Positions 24,801-32,330 of a stretch of DNA of 64,000 nucleotides are shown here, one piece after another. Where the stretch lies: assembly GCA_964615365.1 (NCBI GenBank), contig CAZTOU010000018.1, forward strand, positions 29,138 through 93,137, written 5' to 3'. Source of the DNA: CAVXZE01 sp964615365. GTDB lineage: Bacteria; Myxococcota_A; UBA9160; UBA6930. Made by a program: the position numbers and the translations under genes. The number at the start of each line of letters is the position of its first letter. The first letter of the stretch is position 1. The notes beneath the pieces are model-generated. The model made no database searches. It was not told the origin of the DNA and saw nothing but the letters and a program-made list of their open reading frames with translations.

Positions 24801-25294
24801 GAATCGTCTCCCGCCGGGCCGGGGGGAAGGCCGTCGAGGACCGGGCGGAGACGCGCCATCTCGATGGCGGCCAGCGCCGCCTCCTCGCCCTTGTTCCCGT
24901 CGGCTCCACCGGTGCGGGCCAGGGCCTGCTCCACGTCGTCGGTGGTGAGCACACCGAATGCGATCGGCACTCCGGTGTCGCGGATCGCTTCGCGAATCCC
25001 ATCGGTCACCGCGCGACAGACGTAGTCGAAGTGGGGGGTGCCTCCGCGGATCACCGCTCCCAGCGCAACCAGGGCATCGTAGCGCCCGGTGTTCGCGAGA
25101 GTCCGCGCAGCCTGGGGGATTTCGAAGGCGCCCGGCACCCAGGCGACGTGGACGTCCGACGGAGAGCAGCCGCGACGACCCAGCTCCGCGGTGCAGCCCT
25201 CGAGCAGGCGTAGCGAGACCATGTGATTGAAGCGCGAGACGACGATTCCGAAGCGAAGCTCGCTGGCGTCGGAGTCCACCGAATAGGTCCTCAC
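24797..25294 (-). CDS. ribH: 6,7-dimethyl-8-ribityllumazine synthase
   Basis: Penultimate step of riboflavin synthesis, condensing the pyrimidine intermediate with dihydroxybutanone phosphate. 165 residues with the family hallmarks: GIVVSRFNHMVSLRLLEG, WVPGAFEIPQAARTL, ALGAVIRGGTPHFDYVC (catalytic His) and GVLTTDDVEQAL. GTG 25294 overlaps ribD. The genes usually lying between ribD and ribH (ribE, ribBA) are absent here. Confidence 0.95.
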   Translation of the reverse strand: MRTYSVDSDASELRFGIVVSRFNHMVSLRLLEGCTAELGRRGCSPSDVHVAWVPGAFEIPQAARTLANTGRYDALVALGAVIRGGTPHFDYVCRAVTDGIREAIRDTGVPIAFGVLTTDDVEQALARTGGADGNKGEEAALAAIEMARLRPVLDGLPPGPAGDDS

Positions 25295-26418
25295 CCGCTC
25301 TCCTCATCTCCCGGCATCGCGATGCCGTGAAGGTACAGATCCTCTCCCATGCGCTTCACGCTCCGCACCTCGAACCGGACCCGCGACGAGAGCCTCGGGA
25401 GGTGCAGGGCAGCGACGGCGGGCCGCCCATCCCCTCCGATCAGGGCCGGAGCCGCGAACCAGTGTACCTCGTCGACCAGACCCTCCCGGAGCAGTGCAGC
25501 CGCGAGGCCGCCCCCTCCCTCGACGAGGAGCGCGGTGAGGCCCTCCTCGGCGAGCCGCGCGAGGGCGGCGGGCAGATCGAGGTGCCTTCCGCGACGCGGA
25601 ATCGGAAGTACCCGAACGCCGCGGGCTTCCAGGCGTCGCCTGCGCTCCGCGCGCGCTCCTGGCGCGGCGAGAACCCAGGTGGGGGCGGCATCGCAGCCGC
25701 GGAAGAGCTGGCGACCGATGGGGAGGGCCAGCCCGGAATCCACCACGACCCGGATCGGCCGCCGCACCACCAGCCCGTCGCGCCGCGCCAAGAGCTCGGG
25801 ATCGTCCGACCGCACCGTCCCCGAGCCCACCGCGATCGCGTCTGCACGGGCTCGGAGTGCGTGAACCCGTGCCCGCGAGCGCTCGCCGGTGATCCAGCGG
25901 GATTCGCCGCGGGAGGTGGCGATGCGGCCGTCCAGCGATGCCGCCAGCTTGAGCGCCACCCAGGGACGTCCCCGTTCGACCCGAGAGAGAAAGCCCCGGT
26001 GTTGATAGCGGCAGGCCTCCTCGAGGACTCCCACCTCCACCCGCAGACCGCGGGAGCGGAGACGACGCAGGCCTCGGCCCCCGACCTCGCGGCTCGGGTC
26101 CGGGTGCCCGACGACGACCCTGGAGATCCCCGCTTCCGCCACGGCGGTCGTGCAGGGAGGCGTCCGTCCCTGGTGACAGCAGGGCTCGAGGGTCACCGCC
26201 AGGGAGGCACCGCGGAGGCAAGCGCGGCCGTGGCGCCTCCGGGCATTCTCCATGGCGACGATCTCCGCGTGCGCGCCCCCGGGGGGGCGCGTGTAGCCGC
26301 GGCCCAGAACGCGATCGCCGCGGTAGACCACGGCTCCGACCGGCGGATTGGGAAAGGACAAGCCCTCGGCGCGCCGGGCCTGCCCGAGGGCGAGACGCAT
26401 GGCCCGCTCCGGAGTCAC
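25291..26418 (-). CDS. ribD: Bifunctional riboflavin biosynthesis deaminase/reductase RibD
   Basis: 375 residues. The N-terminal deaminase (about 1-145) has zinc motifs GGAHAEIVAMENA (His, Glu) and EPCCHQGRTPPCTTA (Cys pair). The C-terminal NADPH-dependent reductase (about 148-375) shows LKLAASLDGRIATSRGESRWI, SGTVRSDDPEL and LLVEGGGGLAAALL. Both activities therefore look intact. It follows nrdR closely (10 nt) and is coupled to ribH. GTG start at 26418. Confidence 0.95.
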   Translation of the reverse strand: MTPERAMRLALGQARRAEGLSFPNPPVGAVVYRGDRVLGRGYTRPPGGAHAEIVAMENARRRHGRACLRGASLAVTLEPCCHQGRTPPCTTAVAEAGISRVVVGHPDPSREVGGRGLRRLRSRGLRVEVGVLEEACRYQHRGFLSRVERGRPWVALKLAASLDGRIATSRGESRWITGERSRARVHALRARADAIAVGSGTVRSDDPELLARRDGLVVRRPIRVVVDSGLALPIGRQLFRGCDAAPTWVLAAPGARAERRRRLEARGVRVLPIPRRGRHLDLPAALARLAEEGLTALLVEGGGGLAAALLREGLVDEVHWFAAPALIGGDGRPAVAALHLPRLSSRVRFEVRSVKRMGEDLYLHGIAMPGDEESG

Positions 26419-26428
26419 GCCGCGAGTC

Positions 26429-26926
26429 TCAGGAATCGCCCTCGGGCTCCCCCTGCCGAGAAGGGGAGTCCGAGGGCGATTCCGCCATCGAGGCGAAGAA
26501 TGCGGCGTAGTCGCCGGCGCTGGCGAAGCGCCGGAAGACCGATGCGAAGCGAGCCGCCGCCATCGGATCCAAGACCATCAGCTCCTCCAGCACCAGCTGG
26601 CCGACGTATTCGGTGCTCACCTCCGCCTCCCCGGTCTCGGGCAGAAGCCTCTCGACGCGGTCCACCAGCCGCTGAACGGCCTTCTCGCTCACCGGACGCT
26701 TCGCGCAGGCCTTCTGGATGCTGTGCTCCAGCTTGCCGCGATCGTACTCCTCGCGCCGCTCGTCGCGCTTGATGATCTTCGGCTGGATCTCCTCGATCCG
26801 CTCCCGAGTGGTGAAGCGGCGGCTGCACTCGTCGCATTCCCGGCGCCGTCGGATCTCCTGGGAGTCGCGCGTGAGTCGGGAGTCGATCACCCGATTGCTC
26901 ACCTCGCCGCAGAAGGGGCAGCGCAT
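26429..26926 (-). CDS. nrdR: Transcriptional repressor NrdR
   Basis: Zinc-ribbon, ATP-cone regulator of ribonucleotide reductase genes. The 165-residue protein begins MRCPFCGEVSNRVIDSRLT with the second cysteine pair at ECDECSRRF, followed by the ATP-cone (IIKRDERREEYDRGKLEHSI; QKACAKRPVSEKAVQRLVDRV) and the C-terminal VLDPMAAARFASVF. Sits 2 nt after the rpiB-glyA fusion gene, the classic glyA-nrdR-ribD order. The last ~20 residues are an acidic, proline/serine tail. Confidence 0.95.
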   Translation of the reverse strand: MRCPFCGEVSNRVIDSRLTRDSQEIRRRRECDECSRRFTTRERIEEIQPKIIKRDERREEYDRGKLEHSIQKACAKRPVSEKAVQRLVDRVERLLPETGEAEVSTEYVGQLVLEELMVLDPMAAARFASVFRRFASAGDYAAFFASMAESPSDSPSRQGEPEGDS

Positions 26927-26928
26927 GG

Positions 26929-28632
26929 TCAGCCCGCACCGATCCCGCGACCGACATGGATCGGGAAGCGCTCGCAGTGGGCCTCGACCTCCCGGCGTAC
27001 CGCGGCGAGGGTCTCCTCCTCATCGGGGCTCTCGAGAACGCGAGCGATCCAATCGGCGATCTGAACCATTTCCTCCTCACCCATCCCCTGGGTGGTGACC
27101 GCCGGCGTCCCGATGCGGACTCCCGACGTGACCATCGGCTTCCGCGGATCGAATGGGACCTTGTTCCTGTTGGTGGTGATCCCGGCCCGCTCCAGGGCGA
27201 TCTGGGCGTCGATGCCGGTGAGCTCGCGGCCGACGAGTGAAATCAGGAGGAGATGGGTGTCGGTACCTCCCGAGACGATCCCGATGCCGCGCCGCGCGAG
27301 GCCCTCGGCCAGAACCCGCGCATTCGCGACCACCTTCTCGCAGTAGTCGCGGAAGCCGGGGGCCAGGGCCTCCAGGAAGGCCACCGCCTTGGCGGCGATC
27401 AGGTGCATCATCGGTCCGCCCTGTCCACCCGGGAAGACCGCGCTGTCGATTCTCTTGGCGAAGGGCGCATCGCAGAGGATCATCCCGCCGCGGGGACCGC
27501 GCAGCGTCTTGTGGGTGGTCGTCGCGATCAGCTGGGCGCTTCCGACGGGGCTGGGGTGGACTCCGCTCGCCACCAGCCCGGCGATGTGGGCGATGTCGGC
27601 GAAGAGCAGCGCCCCCGCCTCGTCGGCGATCTCGCGAAAGCGATCGAAGTCGATGATTCGCGAGTACGCGCTCGCCCCGCACTGGATCAGCTTGGGACGA
27701 TGCGCGAGGGCCAGGCTGCGCACCTCGTCGTAGTCGATCCGCTCATCCTCGCGGGAGACTCCGTAGGGAACGATCCGGTAGAGCTTCCCCGAGAAGTTGA
27801 CCGGGCTTCCGTGGGTCAGATGCCCGCCGTGATCGAGGTTCATGGCGAGAACGGTGTCCCCCACCTCGAGGACGGCCCGGTAGATGGACTCGTTGGCCTG
27901 GGATCCCGAGTGGGGCTGGACGTTTATGTGGTCCGCGCCGAAGAGCTCCCGGGCGCGCTCGATGGCCAGGTTCTCGGCTTCGTCGACCACGTCGCAGCCG
28001 CCGTAGTAGCGCCTCCCCGGATAGCCCTCGGCGTACTTGTTGGTGGGAACGGAACCCATCGCCTCGAGGACCGCCTCGGAGACGAAATTCTCCGAAGCGA
28101 TCAGCTGGAGATCGGTCGCCTGGCGCCGCGCCTCCCGTCGCAGCACGTCGGCGACGATCGGGTCGGCGGCGCGGAGGGCACCGAACTCGGTGCGGGTGAG
28201 CGCATCGATTCCGGCCACGCGTCGGGTGTGCCGCCCGCCCTCGAAGGGCGTCGCCAGCCATCTCTCGACGATCGCCCAGGCGGTCGAGGGGTCGGTGGTG
28301 TCGCCGGCGAGGGCCAACACGTTGGCGTCGTTGTGCTCGCGGGCCTTGGCCGCCGTCTCGACGTCGTGAACCAGTGCGGCGCGGACGTTCGGGAAGCGGT
28401 TCGCCGTGTACATCACCCCGAGCCCGGTCCCGCAGATCACGATGGCGCGAGAGGCCTCTCCCGTGGACACCGCGCGTGCGGCGGGCGCCGCGAACTCGGG
28501 ATAGTCCACCGAATCGGTTCCGTGGGTGCCCAGGTCGCGGACCTGGTATCCCGACGCCTCGAGTCGCTCGCGAAGCGTTCGCTTCAGCGGGAAGCCGCGG
28601 TGATCGTTCGCCAGGTAGATCGAATCGCCCAT
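26929..28632 (-). CDS. rpiB-glyA: RpiB-GlyA fusion: ribose-5-phosphate isomerase B plus serine hydroxymethyltransferase
   Basis: A single 567-codon frame with no internal stop. Residues 1-140 are RpiB (LacAB_rpiB fold): DHRGFPLKRTL with Asp10/His11, catalytic Cys68 in ICGTGLGVMYTANR, and AREHNDANVLALAGD. Residues ~145-567 are a complete serine hydroxymethyltransferase: LQLIASENFVSEAVLEAMGS, NKYAEGYPGRRYYGGC, and PLP-binding Lys375 in TTTHKTLRGPRGGMI. In related bacteria rpiB and glyA are adjacent separate genes, so the fusion follows from loss of the stop between them. Pentose-phosphate isomerisation and one-carbon supply would be produced in equal amounts. Both halves look catalytically intact. 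Confidence 0.92.
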   Translation of the reverse strand: MGDSIYLANDHRGFPLKRTLRERLEASGYQVRDLGTHGTDSVDYPEFAAPAARAVSTGEASRAIVICGTGLGVMYTANRFPNVRAALVHDVETAAKAREHNDANVLALAGDTTDPSTAWAIVERWLATPFEGGRHTRRVAGIDALTRTEFGALRAADPIVADVLRREARRQATDLQLIASENFVSEAVLEAMGSVPTNKYAEGYPGRRYYGGCDVVDEAENLAIERARELFGADHINVQPHSGSQANESIYRAVLEVGDTVLAMNLDHGGHLTHGSPVNFSGKLYRIVPYGVSREDERIDYDEVRSLALAHRPKLIQCGASAYSRIIDFDRFREIADEAGALLFADIAHIAGLVASGVHPSPVGSAQLIATTTHKTLRGPRGGMILCDAPFAKRIDSAVFPGGQGGPMMHLIAAKAVAFLEALAPGFRDYCEKVVANARVLAEGLARRGIGIVSGGTDTHLLLISLVGRELTGIDAQIALERAGITTNRNKVPFDPRKPMVTSGVRIGTPAVTTQGMGEEEMVQIADWIARVLESPDEEETLAAVRREVEAHCERFPIHVGRGIGAG

Positions 28633-28640
28633 CAGGGCCG

Positions 28641-28877
28641 CTAGTCTCCGAGCTTGGCCTTCAGGTAGGCGATCGCCGCACCGATGGTCTGGATCTTCTC
28701 CGCGTCCTCGTCGGGAATCTCGACGTCGAACGCTTCTTCCATCGCCATCACCAGCTCGACGATGTCGAGAGAATCCGCCCCGAGATCATCGGTGAACGAT
28801 GCCTCCGCCACGACTTCCTCGCGGGATACGCCGAGCTGTTCCACGATGATCTCGACGACCCGCTCTTCCAGTGCCAT
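28641..28877 (-). CDS. acpP: Acyl carrier protein
   Basis: 78-residue acidic four-helix carrier. The phosphopantetheine attachment serine is in FTDDLGADSLDIVELVMAME, the canonical motif. ATG 28877 is chosen; the longer in-frame ORF has basic, arginine-rich residues unlike ACP. Lies 11 nt after fabD and 8 nt before the rpiB-glyA fusion. fabG and fabF, which normally flank acpP, are missing here. Confidence 0.96.
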   Translation of the reverse strand: MALEERVVEIIVEQLGVSREEVVAEASFTDDLGADSLDIVELVMAMEEAFDVEIPDEDAEKIQTIGAAIAYLKAKLGD

Positions 28878-28888
28878 ATCCTCTCCCC

Positions 28889-29827
28889 TCAGTCCCCCAG
28901 GGCCGCCGCGACATCGGCCACCTCTGACATCGTGCTCGCCCCGAGGCGCTCCAAGCTCCGGTCGATCCGCTTCACCAGCGCGCTGAGCACGCGACCGGGA
29001 CCGACCTCCAGAGACCGCGTCACCCCCATCTCCGCCAGACACTGTACAGATTCGGTGAAGCGAACCGGAGCCGTGACCTGTCTGCGGAGCAGCTCCGGAA
29101 CGCGGCTACCCTCGCTGTTGGGCCGGGCCTCGACGTTGGTCACGACCGGAACCTTCGAATCCGCAAAGCGCAGCCTCCCGAGCTCTCCGGCGAGCTTCTC
29201 GGCCGCAGACTCCATCAGGCTGCAGTGGAAGGGTGCGGAGACCGCGAGGGGCATCGCGCGTTTCGCGCCGCGGCTGCGGGCCTCCTGACCCGCCAGCTCG
29301 ACGGCGGCGGCGGTGCCCGAGATCACGGTCTGCTGCGGCGAGTTGTAGTTCGCCGGGGCGACCACCCCCCCCGAGGCGCGCTCGGCGGCGCGGCAGGCCT
29401 CGAGCACCTCCTCGGGGCCGCATCCCACGATCGCCGCCATGGCACCCTCGCCATCGGGAACCGCCTCCTGCATGAAGCTGCCCCGGGCGTGGACCAGAGC
29501 CACCGCACTCTCGAAGTCGAGAGACCCGGCGGCCACCAGAGCCGTGTACTCGCCCAGACTGTGTCCGGCCACGCAGACGGGGGAGATCTCGGTGATCTCC
29601 TCGAGGGCGCGAAGAATCGCGACGCTGGTGGTGAGAATGGCGGGCTGCTGGATCTCGGTGCGTCGCAGCTCCTCCTCGGGCCCCTCGAAGCAGAGCCGCG
29701 AGAGCGGCAATCCCAGTACGGCGTCGGCCGCGTCGAAGGTCGCGCGGGCCACAGGAGACGCCTCGTAGGCATCCCGCCCCATTCCGACCTCCTGGGATCC
29801 CTGGCCCGGGAAGAGCAGAGCCAGCAT
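28889..29827 (-). CDS. fabD: Malonyl-CoA:ACP transacylase
   Basis: Loads malonyl groups on ACP to start fatty-acid elongation. 312 residues with LLFPGQGSQEVGMGRD at the N-terminus, the nucleophile Ser in VAGHSLGEYTAL, the conserved Arg in VHARGSFMQ, and the catalytic-His region LAVSAPFHCSLM. Ends in LEVGPGRVLSALVKR. Six nt after rpmF; in related genomes plsX and fabH usually come between. Confidence 0.95.
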   Translation of the reverse strand: MLALLFPGQGSQEVGMGRDAYEASPVARATFDAADAVLGLPLSRLCFEGPEEELRRTEIQQPAILTTSVAILRALEEITEISPVCVAGHSLGEYTALVAAGSLDFESAVALVHARGSFMQEAVPDGEGAMAAIVGCGPEEVLEACRAAERASGGVVAPANYNSPQQTVISGTAAAVELAGQEARSRGAKRAMPLAVSAPFHCSLMESAAEKLAGELGRLRFADSKVPVVTNVEARPNSEGSRVPELLRRQVTAPVRFTESVQCLAEMGVTRSLEVGPGRVLSALVKRIDRSLERLGASTMSEVADVAAALGD

Positions 29828-29833
29828 CGATGG

Positions 29834-30016
29834 CTAGTCCTCTTCCGTCTCGATGACGGTGCGTCCGCGGTAGCTGCCGCAATTCGCGCATACGCGATGG
29901 GGGCGCTTGGGCTCTCCGCAGGTGGGACAGACCGCTCGCGCAGGCACGCTGAGGGCGTCGTGGCTGCGACGCTTGTTGCGCCGCGACTTTGAGGTCCTGC
30001 GCTTGGGAACGATCAT
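29834..30016 (-). CDS. rpmF: 50S ribosomal protein L32
   Basis: 60-residue basic protein with the L32 opening MIVPKRRTSKSRRNKRRSHDA (cut here to family signature) and an intact zinc ribbon: CPTCGEPKRPHRVCANC. ATG 30016 overlaps the yceD stop (ATGA). The yceD-rpmF pair is nearly universal. Retaining all four cysteines, this is the zinc-binding form. Confidence 0.95.
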   Translation of the reverse strand: MIVPKRRTSKSRRNKRRSHDALSVPARAVCPTCGEPKRPHRVCANCGSYRGRTVIETEED

Positions 30017-30594
30017 CGTTCGATTCCTCCGGTGTCTCGGTCGCGGAGCGCCTGAAGCGCCGCAAAGGGCGAGTCCGGCCGCACCTCCGAGCACTCACAC
30101 GACTCCGCGTTGCGGTCGGCGCCGCAACGCGGGCATAGACCGCGGCAATCCTCCCGGCACAGCGGCTGCACCGGGAACGCCAACGCGATCACTTCCTCCA
30201 AAAAGCTGCCGAGGTCGATCTCACTCCCGCGGAACCAGCCGGACTCGAGCTCATCGCAGAGGACCATCCCATCGCGGGCGAGGGCCGAGGCACCCTCCGG
30301 ATCGGCGGGAACCCGACTGCCCGCCGGCTCGAGCACCAGCCGGAAGCATTCGCGGATGGGTGCACGATAGCGAGTGAGGCACCGCCCGCACGTCAGCGCG
30401 AGCGCGCCCTCGATCCCTCCCTCCAGATAGAGATCTTCGCCCATGCGGTGCGTCGCGACCCGGGCTTCCAGGCTCTTCTCGACCCCCAGGGCCAGCTCCG
30501 ATTCGGCACCCGTGCGCTCCCGCCACCACGCGGGAGTCACGCTGAAGAGAAGCTCCGTGGGGCTCTCGGTGAGTCGGTCGATGAGGACCTTCAC
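30013..30594 (-). CDS. yceD: DUF177 / YceD-family protein
   Basis: 193 residues from GTG 30594 (KVLIDRLTESPTELLFSVTP). The family signature of clustered cysteines is present: TCGRCLTRYRAPI, then PLCREDCRGLCPRCGADRN and CEC. YceD proteins act in 23S rRNA and L32 metabolism in plants and bacteria and are encoded upstream of rpmF, as here. Start uncertain: a longer frame runs to 30687, but it intrudes into the divergent promoter region with gltX. Head gene of the rpmF-fabD-acpP-rpiB/glyA operon. Confidence 0.85.
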   Translation of the reverse strand: MKVLIDRLTESPTELLFSVTPAWWRERTGAESELALGVEKSLEARVATHRMGEDLYLEGGIEGALALTCGRCLTRYRAPIRECFRLVLEPAGSRVPADPEGASALARDGMVLCDELESGWFRGSEIDLGSFLEEVIALAFPVQPLCREDCRGLCPRCGADRNAESCECSEVRPDSPFAALQALRDRDTGGIER

Positions 30595-30697
30595 GCTGCG
30601 AATCCACCTTCCCTCAAGAGCGAAACCGCTGAAACGACGCCAGGTTGCCTCGATCGCGGAATAGCAGAGCGCACCCGGGAACGCCAACGGGGAAGAG

Positions 30698-30716
30698 CGA
30701 ACCCCCGGGGGGTTCG
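30698..30716. promoter_or_regulatory. 19-bp palindrome just upstream of gltX
   Basis: CGAACCCCC-G-GGGGGTTCG is a perfect 9-bp inverted repeat around a single G. It lies 15 nt before the gltX ATG, in the 137-nt divergent region between yceD and gltX. It could be a repressor operator or, in RNA, a hairpin covering the ribosome-binding region of gltX. No known operator is recognised. Confidence 0.4.
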
Positions 30717-30731
30717 GTATTCTCGGAGCCG

Positions 30732-32141
30732 ATGTCTGGATTTCGAACCCGCTTCGCTCCCAGTCCGACCGGCTTCCTTCACCTCGGAAGCACCCGGACT
30801 GCGCTGTTCAACTGGGCCTTCGCCCGACGGCACGGAGGGCAGTTCGTACTCCGGGTGGAGGATACGGATCTCGAACGCTCCACCAGGGAGTCGGAGGCGG
30901 CGCTCCTCGAGGGCCTGGAATGGCTGGGGCTGACCTGGGACGAGGGGCCCCATCGCCAGAGCGAGCGGCGCGATCGACACGTGGAGGTGATCGAGGAGCT
31001 GCTGGCAAAGGACCGGGCCTACCGGTGCGTCTGTACGCGCAGCGAACTCGAGGAGCGGAAGCGGAAGACGATTGCCTCGGGCGGGAAGTGGACCTACGAC
31101 GGGCGATGTCGGCAAGCGAACCACGGACCCGGATGCGGACCCCACACCGTGAGGCTCCGGCTCCCGGCAGAGGGTCAGCTGGCCTGGGACGATCTGGTCT
31201 ACGGCCCGAGCGGTCAGGACGCCCGCGAGATCGGCGACCGGATCATTCGCCGCAGCGACGGGGCCCCCCTGTATCACCTGGCGGTGGTGGTCGACGACGT
31301 CGACATGCGGATCGACCACGTGATCCGCGGCGCCGATCACCACAGCAACACTCCGCTCCAGCTTGCGATCTACCGGGCCCTCGACGCCGCCCCTCCGGCC
31401 TTCGCCCACGTCCCCCTGATCGTGGGAGAAGGGGGCAAGAAGCTCTCGAAGCGGCGCGATGCGGTCTCCATCGAGCACTTTCGAGAGGAGGGCTACCTGC
31501 CGGAAGCTCTCTGCAACTGGCTGGTGCGAATGGGCTGGTCCCATGGCGACCAGGAGATCTTCAACCTCGACGAGGTGGCGTCCCTTTTCGGGCTCGAGCC
31601 GGTGGGACGATCGAGCGCCCGGGCCGATCCGGACAAGCTGCTGAATCTGAACCAGCACTACATCAAGACGATTCCGACGGACCTCCTGGTGGAACGCCTC
31701 CTGCCCTTCCTGGAAGCGGCCAGCGGGCAACCGGTCTCCCGCGCGCCCGAGCTCGAACGCCTGGCGGACCTGCACCGGGATCGCGCCCGGACTCTCGTCG
31801 ACATGGCCCGCCTCTCCCTGTTCCTCGTCTCGGAAAGCATCCACTACGACGAGAAGGCGGTGAAGAAGCACCTGAAGCCGGGCATCGCTCCCGCGCTCTC
31901 GGATCTCCTCGAACGGCTGACGACGCTGGACGGCTGGAACGAAGAGGCCCTGGCTCGGGTGTTCGACGCGACTCGCGAGGCCCACGGCGGCCTCGCGATG
32001 GGCAAGCTGGCGCAGCCGGTTCGAGTGGCGGTGACCGGCGGGGCGGTCTCACCGGGGATCTTCGAGACGCTGATGGTCCTGGGAAGGGACCGCTCTCTCG
32101 ACCGCATCGCCGCGGCGATAGAGCGGACCCAGCGCGGTTGA
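30732..32141 (+). CDS. gltX: Glutamyl-tRNA synthetase
   Basis: Class I synthetase of 469 residues. HIGH-type motif is SPTGFLHLGSTRTALFNW, KMSKS-type motif is GKKLSKRRDAV, and the RVEDTDLERS active-site segment is present. A zinc site is suggested by YRCVCT (residues ~97-101) and the later cysteines in GRCRQANHGPGCG. The C-terminal anticodon-binding domain is full length. ATG 30732 sits at the family start MSGFRTRFAPSP; the frame extends upstream to 30645 without similarity. tRNA-Gln follows 52 nt downstream on the same strand, raising the question of whether this enzyme is non-discriminating and makes Glu-tRNA(Gln) for GatCAB. Confidence 0.96.
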   Translation: MSGFRTRFAPSPTGFLHLGSTRTALFNWAFARRHGGQFVLRVEDTDLERSTRESEAALLEGLEWLGLTWDEGPHRQSERRDRHVEVIEELLAKDRAYRCVCTRSELEERKRKTIASGGKWTYDGRCRQANHGPGCGPHTVRLRLPAEGQLAWDDLVYGPSGQDAREIGDRIIRRSDGAPLYHLAVVVDDVDMRIDHVIRGADHHSNTPLQLAIYRALDAAPPAFAHVPLIVGEGGKKLSKRRDAVSIEHFREEGYLPEALCNWLVRMGWSHGDQEIFNLDEVASLFGLEPVGRSSARADPDKLLNLNQHYIKTIPTDLLVERLLPFLEAASGQPVSRAPELERLADLHRDRARTLVDMARLSLFLVSESIHYDEKAVKKHLKPGIAPALSDLLERLTTLDGWNEEALARVFDATREAHGGLAMGKLAQPVRVAVTGGAVSPGIFETLMVLGRDRSLDRIAAAIERTQRG

Positions 32142-32193
32142 GGATCCGGGGAGCCTCTGGTATCCCTCCAGCGGTCCTTTGTGGCGGGTGTGT

Positions 32194-32267
32194 TCCCCGG
32201 TCGTCTAACGGCAGGACGGTAGGCTCTGAACCTATCAATGGAGGTTCGAATCCTCCCCGGGGATCCA
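32194..32267 (+). tRNA. tRNA-Gln (anticodon CUG), CCA encoded
   Basis: Acceptor strand TCCCCGG pairs with CCGGGGA, discriminator T and encoded CCA end at 32267. The anticodon stem GTAGG/CCTAT encloses loop CTCTGAA, giving anticodon CTG (Gln, CAG codons). The T arm is GGAGG-TTCGAAT-CCTCC. D-loop carries TAACGGCAGGAC. Probably co-transcribed with gltX. Confidence 0.94.
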
Positions 32268-32330
32268 CCCTCCCGCCGAGGAGCGATCGCCTCGCCAAGG
32301 CGATCGCCGGAACGGCGGCAGATGGCGCCT

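Noticed and set aside
30591..31985. 464-codon minus-strand frame opposite gltX
   Set aside because: Shadow of gltX, which has complete synthetase motifs.
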